DNA of 22,692 bases, taken from positions 1 through 22,692 of the forward strand of contig CAXNAA020000317.1 in assembly GCA_964200075.2 (NCBI GenBank), written 5' to 3'. Origin of the DNA: Sphacelaria rigidula (Eukaryota; Phaeophyceae; Sphacelariales). The notes beneath the pieces were generated by a model that was given only the letters and a program-made list of their open reading frames with translations, was not told the origin of the DNA and searched no databases. Positions 19,500 to 22,692 of the stretch are shown here, one piece after another (position 1 is the stretch's first letter; each line of letters opens with the position of its first letter). Position numbers and translations under genes: made by a program.

Positions 19500-19988
19500 A
19501 TGGCTGCGAAAAGCCACGGCGGATGGATGTCAGCAAGGAAACCAACCGCCAAGCCTACCGGACCCGTGCGGAACGGATTCGTGGTCGAGATCGCTCCAGA
19601 GTACGACAAAAGACGCATACGAGCCTTGCAAAACAAAAGATACCGAAGGTCGTCTGTGTACCAGCAGCACTTGAAAGCCAGGAAAATTGATGTGGTGTAC
19701 AGGTGGCGCGTGTTCCAGGAGCAGGCTAAAAGGCGGAATATCAAAGTGTCGATTAGCTTTGACGAATACAGCAGCATCGTGCGCACAGCGTGCTGGTACT
19801 GCGGCGACTTCACATACAAGGGGTATTCAGGCGTCGACCGCGTGCAGACCGCGGGCACGTACCAGAAGGACGACGTTGTGGCTTCCTGTAAAACTTGCAA
19901 TCTTATGAAAGGATCACTTTCGGTCCACGAATTCCTGGGAAAGGTCAAGCACATCGCAAGAGCGCAACAAGTCACGTCCGTAGGGTAG
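19500..19988 (+). CDS. HNH endonuclease-like protein nested in ROCO intron 1, opposite strand
   Basis: 162 residues from the first ATG, but the frame is open from 19179 (270 codons), so a spliced or longer N-terminus is possible. Residues 36-80 are basic and helical, ending in VFQEQAKRRNIKVSISFDEY, the kind of lead-in seen in HNH proteins of large DNA viruses and phages. The HNH/zinc core follows: CWYC (98-101), GVDR (111-114), then C130, C133 and N134 in ASCKTCNLMKGS. CxxC, G-hydrophobic-DR and CxxCN are the defining marks; the central Asn position seems to be Asp (KDDVV). Such enzymes nick or cut DNA and are common in homing and viral elements. The stop is 17 bp from the splice donor of ROCO exon 1. 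Function in this locus is unknown. Confidence 0.7.
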   Translation: MAAKSHGGWMSARKPTAKPTGPVRNGFVVEIAPEYDKRRIRALQNKRYRRSSVYQQHLKARKIDVVYRWRVFQEQAKRRNIKVSISFDEYSSIVRTACWYCGDFTYKGYSGVDRVQTAGTYQKDDVVASCKTCNLMKGSLSVHEFLGKVKHIARAQQVTSVG

Positions 19989-19995
19989 GCCTTGA

Positions 19996-20001
19996 AATAA
20001 A
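19996..20001 (+). promoter_or_regulatory. AATAAA poly(A) signal of the HNH gene
   Basis: A canonical AATAAA lies 7 bp after the HNH stop codon and directly against the ROCO exon 1 donor. This is close for a poly(A) signal, but the motif is exact. Confidence 0.4.
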
Positions 20002-20005
20002 GTAC

Positions 20006-20180
20006 CTTTGAGATTGTTGCCGCCCAGAGAGAGCCTCACGACGCGGCCGTCGTCGTTGACTTCGACTCCGAGCCAACCTTTGATCGGGGCATCCGTGCCC
20101 CAATTGGTGTTGTTGTTCCAATTAGCTCCACCGGTCGACCGATGCAGGACAAGCAGTACGTCACGATCGGCCGAAGCCAT
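20006..20180 (-). CDS. ROCO exon 1, LRR N-terminal cap
   Basis: Starts MASADRDVLLVLHRSTGGAN, then the WNNNTNWGTDAPIKGWLGVE cap and the first LRR half RVVRLSLGGNNLKG. The pattern (LxxLxxxTxGxxWxxxTNW....W.GV....GRVxxLxLxxNxL) is the standard N-terminal cap of stramenopile LRR proteins. No signal peptide is seen, so a cytoplasmic location fits. An in-frame ATG 8 codons upstream (20204) is an alternative start. The exon is 175 nt and ends in phase 1, matching the LRR exons. The donor is GTACTT, unlike the GTGAG of most others here. Confidence 0.85.
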
Positions 20181-21560
20181 GGTCGAGAGAGGACCTGTGA
20201 GCATTGAAGGAGGGGCGTGCGGGACAAAACGAAAATATAGTGTCGGCGTTTGGCGAAATCGTTTTCTGTCGGGGTAGGGTGAAAAGCATTTTGGAATTAT
20301 GGAATGGCTTGCGCGAAAAACCATCTTGATCGAAATACAAACGCGTGTCGTCACTGTTGTAGTGTTGTATTTTGCGTAGATATCTGCGCATTGCAGGAGC
20401 ATCACTCTCGTCATCACGAGGTGAAGCCCGACAATGGCCACTTGGCTTTGGGGTCTGGCTTGATGGCATTGGTCTTTGATTGATTATGCCTCACCGTTTC
20501 AGGTGTTAGATGATTGGCATACTTCCCCTTTTCTTTCGGTCACGAGTTCCGTTTGACATGGTTCATGTATGACATGCCAAGGAGGTGTGTCATTTACGCA
20601 TTATGGTTACAGGAACGGAATGGATACTGGTGTCGAAGGAGCAGGGAGAGGGGGGCAAAGAGGGCGGGAATATATTGCGTGGTCTGCTTCTGTCCGTGGA
20701 ACGAAACACCGTAGTTAGTTACTCGCGGCGTGGATTTAGCACCAAGAAGCACACCTGTGCGCTTCACTAGTTTAGTTTCCGTCGTTCGGTCTCGTCGTGT
20801 TCTACTTTCCTTCGACTGAGTGTCTTGCGGAGTTGTGTACACCACCGTTACAGCAGTGTTGGTCAGCGACGCCCAGTCGCTTTTTGCTTTACGCTACGTG
20901 TCCTGGATTGATCCGCGAGAGCGCTGAGGAACGGGTCGCATTAAAATATGATGTGATCATAAGGAAACCAAGCCCAAGCCTACATTTGTGTGTGTGCACG
21001 TCTGAGATGAACGCACTGTGTTAAACGAAGTGAAACAGCGTTGGCATCACCATCCCGATAACGAGAGAGTCCTGTATCCCCTTGACACACACGTTGCCGG
21101 GAGTCGACAATGTTACCAGAAATGCTGCAGCGTGGTAACCCACGAGAGGTGAACGGTGTTCCACCCTGTACCCGAACAACCTTGTGGAAGGTCAATGCTG
21201 ATAAACGCTGTACCCCAACAGCCCTGTGCAAGTTTGATGATGCCTACTCTCGCTAAGTCCTACCCCTGTACACGGGATCGCCCTTCCATGGTTCCAACCC
21301 CAAACACCTTGCAGCCAGAGCCGAATGGGTACGTGTGCAGCCACCGTGGGTAGTCACCGTCGAGGGAAGAGGGCTACACCGCCACCGGTGCGCGTGTTCC
21401 GCGCGTGGTCAAGACGCTTTCTGTCGAAAGCCCCTGCGAGGTGTGTTTGGACTCGGATTTTATTTTTCACCAGGGCTAAATAATACGGAGTACTATTTTT
21501 TATTGCGTGCGTGAAGCACACTTGTATCCATTATCTTGTGAAAACGATGATGGCTTGATG
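20181..21560. other. Upstream of the ROCO gene, no gene recognised
   Basis: It presumably contains the ROCO promoter and 5' UTR, but no element stands out. Between 21150 and 21250 a CTGTACCC.AACA.CC.TGTG segment occurs twice. Short open frames lack support. Confidence 0.4.
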
Positions 21561-21896
21561 CTTGTCCAAATTTTGCTGGGCTGGACTTCCCGCCCGTGCA
21601 CACCCGTGCACACATTTTTTTTTGTCGTGCACTTCCCTGGCCGTGCACCACCGGAGCGACCACGAATGGTCTGTGGAAATTTTCTCCGGGTTGCAGTCCT
21701 TAGTTTCGTCGACACACGCAGTTCTTGGATCGTGTCGCATCTCCTCCGGATGTATTTTTGTGTGTGTGAGTGTTCGTGTATGCATGCATCAAGTTAAAAA
21801 ACGAGCCGCGCGCCCTGCGTCCGACCACGTAGTATTTCCCACCGTTTTACGGGAACGAACGCGGGGTACCTTCACAGCAGGTCCGCCCCCGGCGGA

Positions 21897-22083
21897 GGAC
21901 CATCGGAGTTTTGAGAAGTTTGCAGATCGTCGGAAATCAAGCGGGGGACCATCGGAGATTGAGAAGCTTGCAGACCGTCGGGAATCAGGCGGGGGACCAT
22001 TCGAGATTGAGAAGTTTGTAGACCGTTGGGAATCAAGCGGGGGACCATCGGAGATTGAGAAATTTGCAAACCGTCGGGAACAA
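21897..22083 (+). repeat. Tandem repeat, 48-bp units, four copies
   Basis: Units start at 21897, 21946, 21994 and 22042 (spacing 49, 48, 48). In one + frame they encode a 16-residue repeat, GPSEIEKFADRRESSG. The frame is open from 21562 to a stop ending at 22140, with an ATG near 21785. Because 48 is a multiple of three, two minus-strand frames are open too, so openness alone does not show coding. Confidence 0.85.
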
Positions 22084-22437
22084 ACCATCCAGCTATTATA
22101 CCCACCCTCCCTTTCATTCAAACATTCCTCCTCCACTTGACAGTCATCTTCACCACCTCGCTCGCCATCCTATCTCCAAGCACAGCCGCCCCGGAACCTG
22201 GCCCATCCAGTCGAGTATAAATATCTTCTACGGATTCTTTTTCGCAAGGGGTTTGCAAACGGGTGAAAAGTTCGGGGGAGGACCCAGAGGTGAGCGACGC
22301 ATGCATGTGGGGTAGAAACAGCAGCACAGCCGAGAACCATCGGAAGCTCCACACTCCGAGGACGTGTCCGCTCGAGCAGAGAGGGGGGCGTGCCCAACAT
22401 CCACATGGGGTTCGCCTTTGTTCGTGCCTCCACGGCG
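22084..22437. other. No gene recognised
   Basis: Open frames on both strands (22263-22652 +, 22118-22510 -) overlap and neither shows a domain or clear splice pair. Confidence 0.35.
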
Positions 22438-22692
22438 TTAGACGACCAGCATATCCGAAATATTTGTCCGACGTTTCAAAGATCGAATGGAAAGTTGACA
22501 ATGTCGCCATTCAGCGCAACAACGCATGGTCAGCCGATGACGCGTCCCCACGTGCATACCCCAAGCGGATTCGTACCGAGTCATCCTACGATAGGGAGGG
22601 GGGTATTTTTGGGCCATTTGTTGCTCGAAATTCCGAGTCAGATCGTCGTTGAAAGCAGCAACGATTGTTCGAACAAGCTTGTTGTGGATCAA
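22438..22692 (-). other. Open frame running off the right edge, unrecognised
   Basis: 85 codons are open from the window edge to a stop at 22438, beginning IHNKLVRTIVAAFNDDLTRN. The mixed, protein-like composition of the first ~40 residues is compatible with the last exon of a gene lying to the right, but I recognise no family. Confidence 0.25.

Larger units (their letters stand above)
11792..20180 (-). pseudogene. LRR-ROCO GTPase gene, eight exons, with frameshifts (probable pseudogene)
   Basis: Exon order on the minus strand: 20180-20006 (cap), 18848-18777 (LRR), 17763-17368 and 17195-16985 (Roc), 15690-14196 (COR), 13107-12882, 12503-12219 and 11989-11792 (C-terminal region). Phases at the seven junctions are 1,1,0,1,2,0,0 and all agree, which strongly supports the model. 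The product would be about 1,018 residues. ROCO proteins couple a Ras-like Roc GTPase to the COR dimerisation domain; in brown algae the LRRs are thought to recognise ligands, possibly pathogen-derived. There is no kinase domain. Damage: one net frameshift just after the Roc G3 motif (17386) and a compensating pair in COR (C6 run 15315-15320, and about 15026). Only one in-frame LRR exon is found, few for this family. The indels lie partly in homopolymers, so assembly error is a real alternative to decay. Confidence 0.85.

Noticed and set aside
19172-19975. 267-codon minus-strand frame opposite the HNH gene
   Set aside because: Shadow of the HNH frame; no domain, and the plus-strand frame carries the clear zinc and HNH marks.

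Overview
The window looks like nuclear DNA of a brown alga, closest in style to Ectocarpus. The reasons are small exons in long introns, GT-AG junctions that often read GTGAG, about 72-nt phase-1 exons that each carry one leucine-rich repeat (LRR), and a ROCO GTPase with the Roc, COR and C-terminal architecture described for Ectocarpus LRR-ROCO genes. The organism is inferred from gene structure; no database search was possible.

Layout. At 771-1943 (+) are the last two coding exons of a gene whose 5' part lies upstream; its acidic/lysine-rich tail suggests the C-terminus of a SUMO-activating enzyme subunit (UBA2/SAE2). At 2962-3406 is a fold-back element with two ~197-bp arms. From about 5465 to 7935 are three diverged copies of a ~470-bp block, separated by ~60-bp minisatellite arrays that appear to lie in opposite orientations. 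A shorter three-copy repeat follows at 8304-8775. From 9480 to 11791 I see no convincing gene.

The core is 11792-20180 (-): an LRR-ROCO gene in eight exons. They encode an N-terminal LRR cap, one LRR, Roc (GTPase) in two exons, COR, and a three-exon C-terminal region. Every splice phase agrees from exon to exon, but there is one net frameshift in Roc and a compensating pair in COR, so it is probably a pseudogene unless these are assembly errors. Between the cap exon and the Roc exon, LRR exons lie on both strands: intact on + (18554-18625), intact on - (18777-18848), decayed on + (19028-19083), and a possible fragment on + (19179-19229). This fits the published idea that brown-algal LRR-ROCO receptors diversify by exon shuffling.

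The most unusual feature is an open frame on the + strand inside ROCO intron 1 (19179-19988; first ATG at 19500) with a good HNH endonuclease domain. It ends 17 bp from the splice donor of the cap exon, has AATAAA just after its stop, and opens with what looks like a broken LRR. A DNA-cutting enzyme gene nested among inverted and broken LRR exons suggests, without proving, a role in rearranging the array or a mobile element that entered it.

The right end (20181-22692) has no clear gene apart from a 48-bp (16-codon) tandem repeat at 21897-22083 and an open frame running off the edge.
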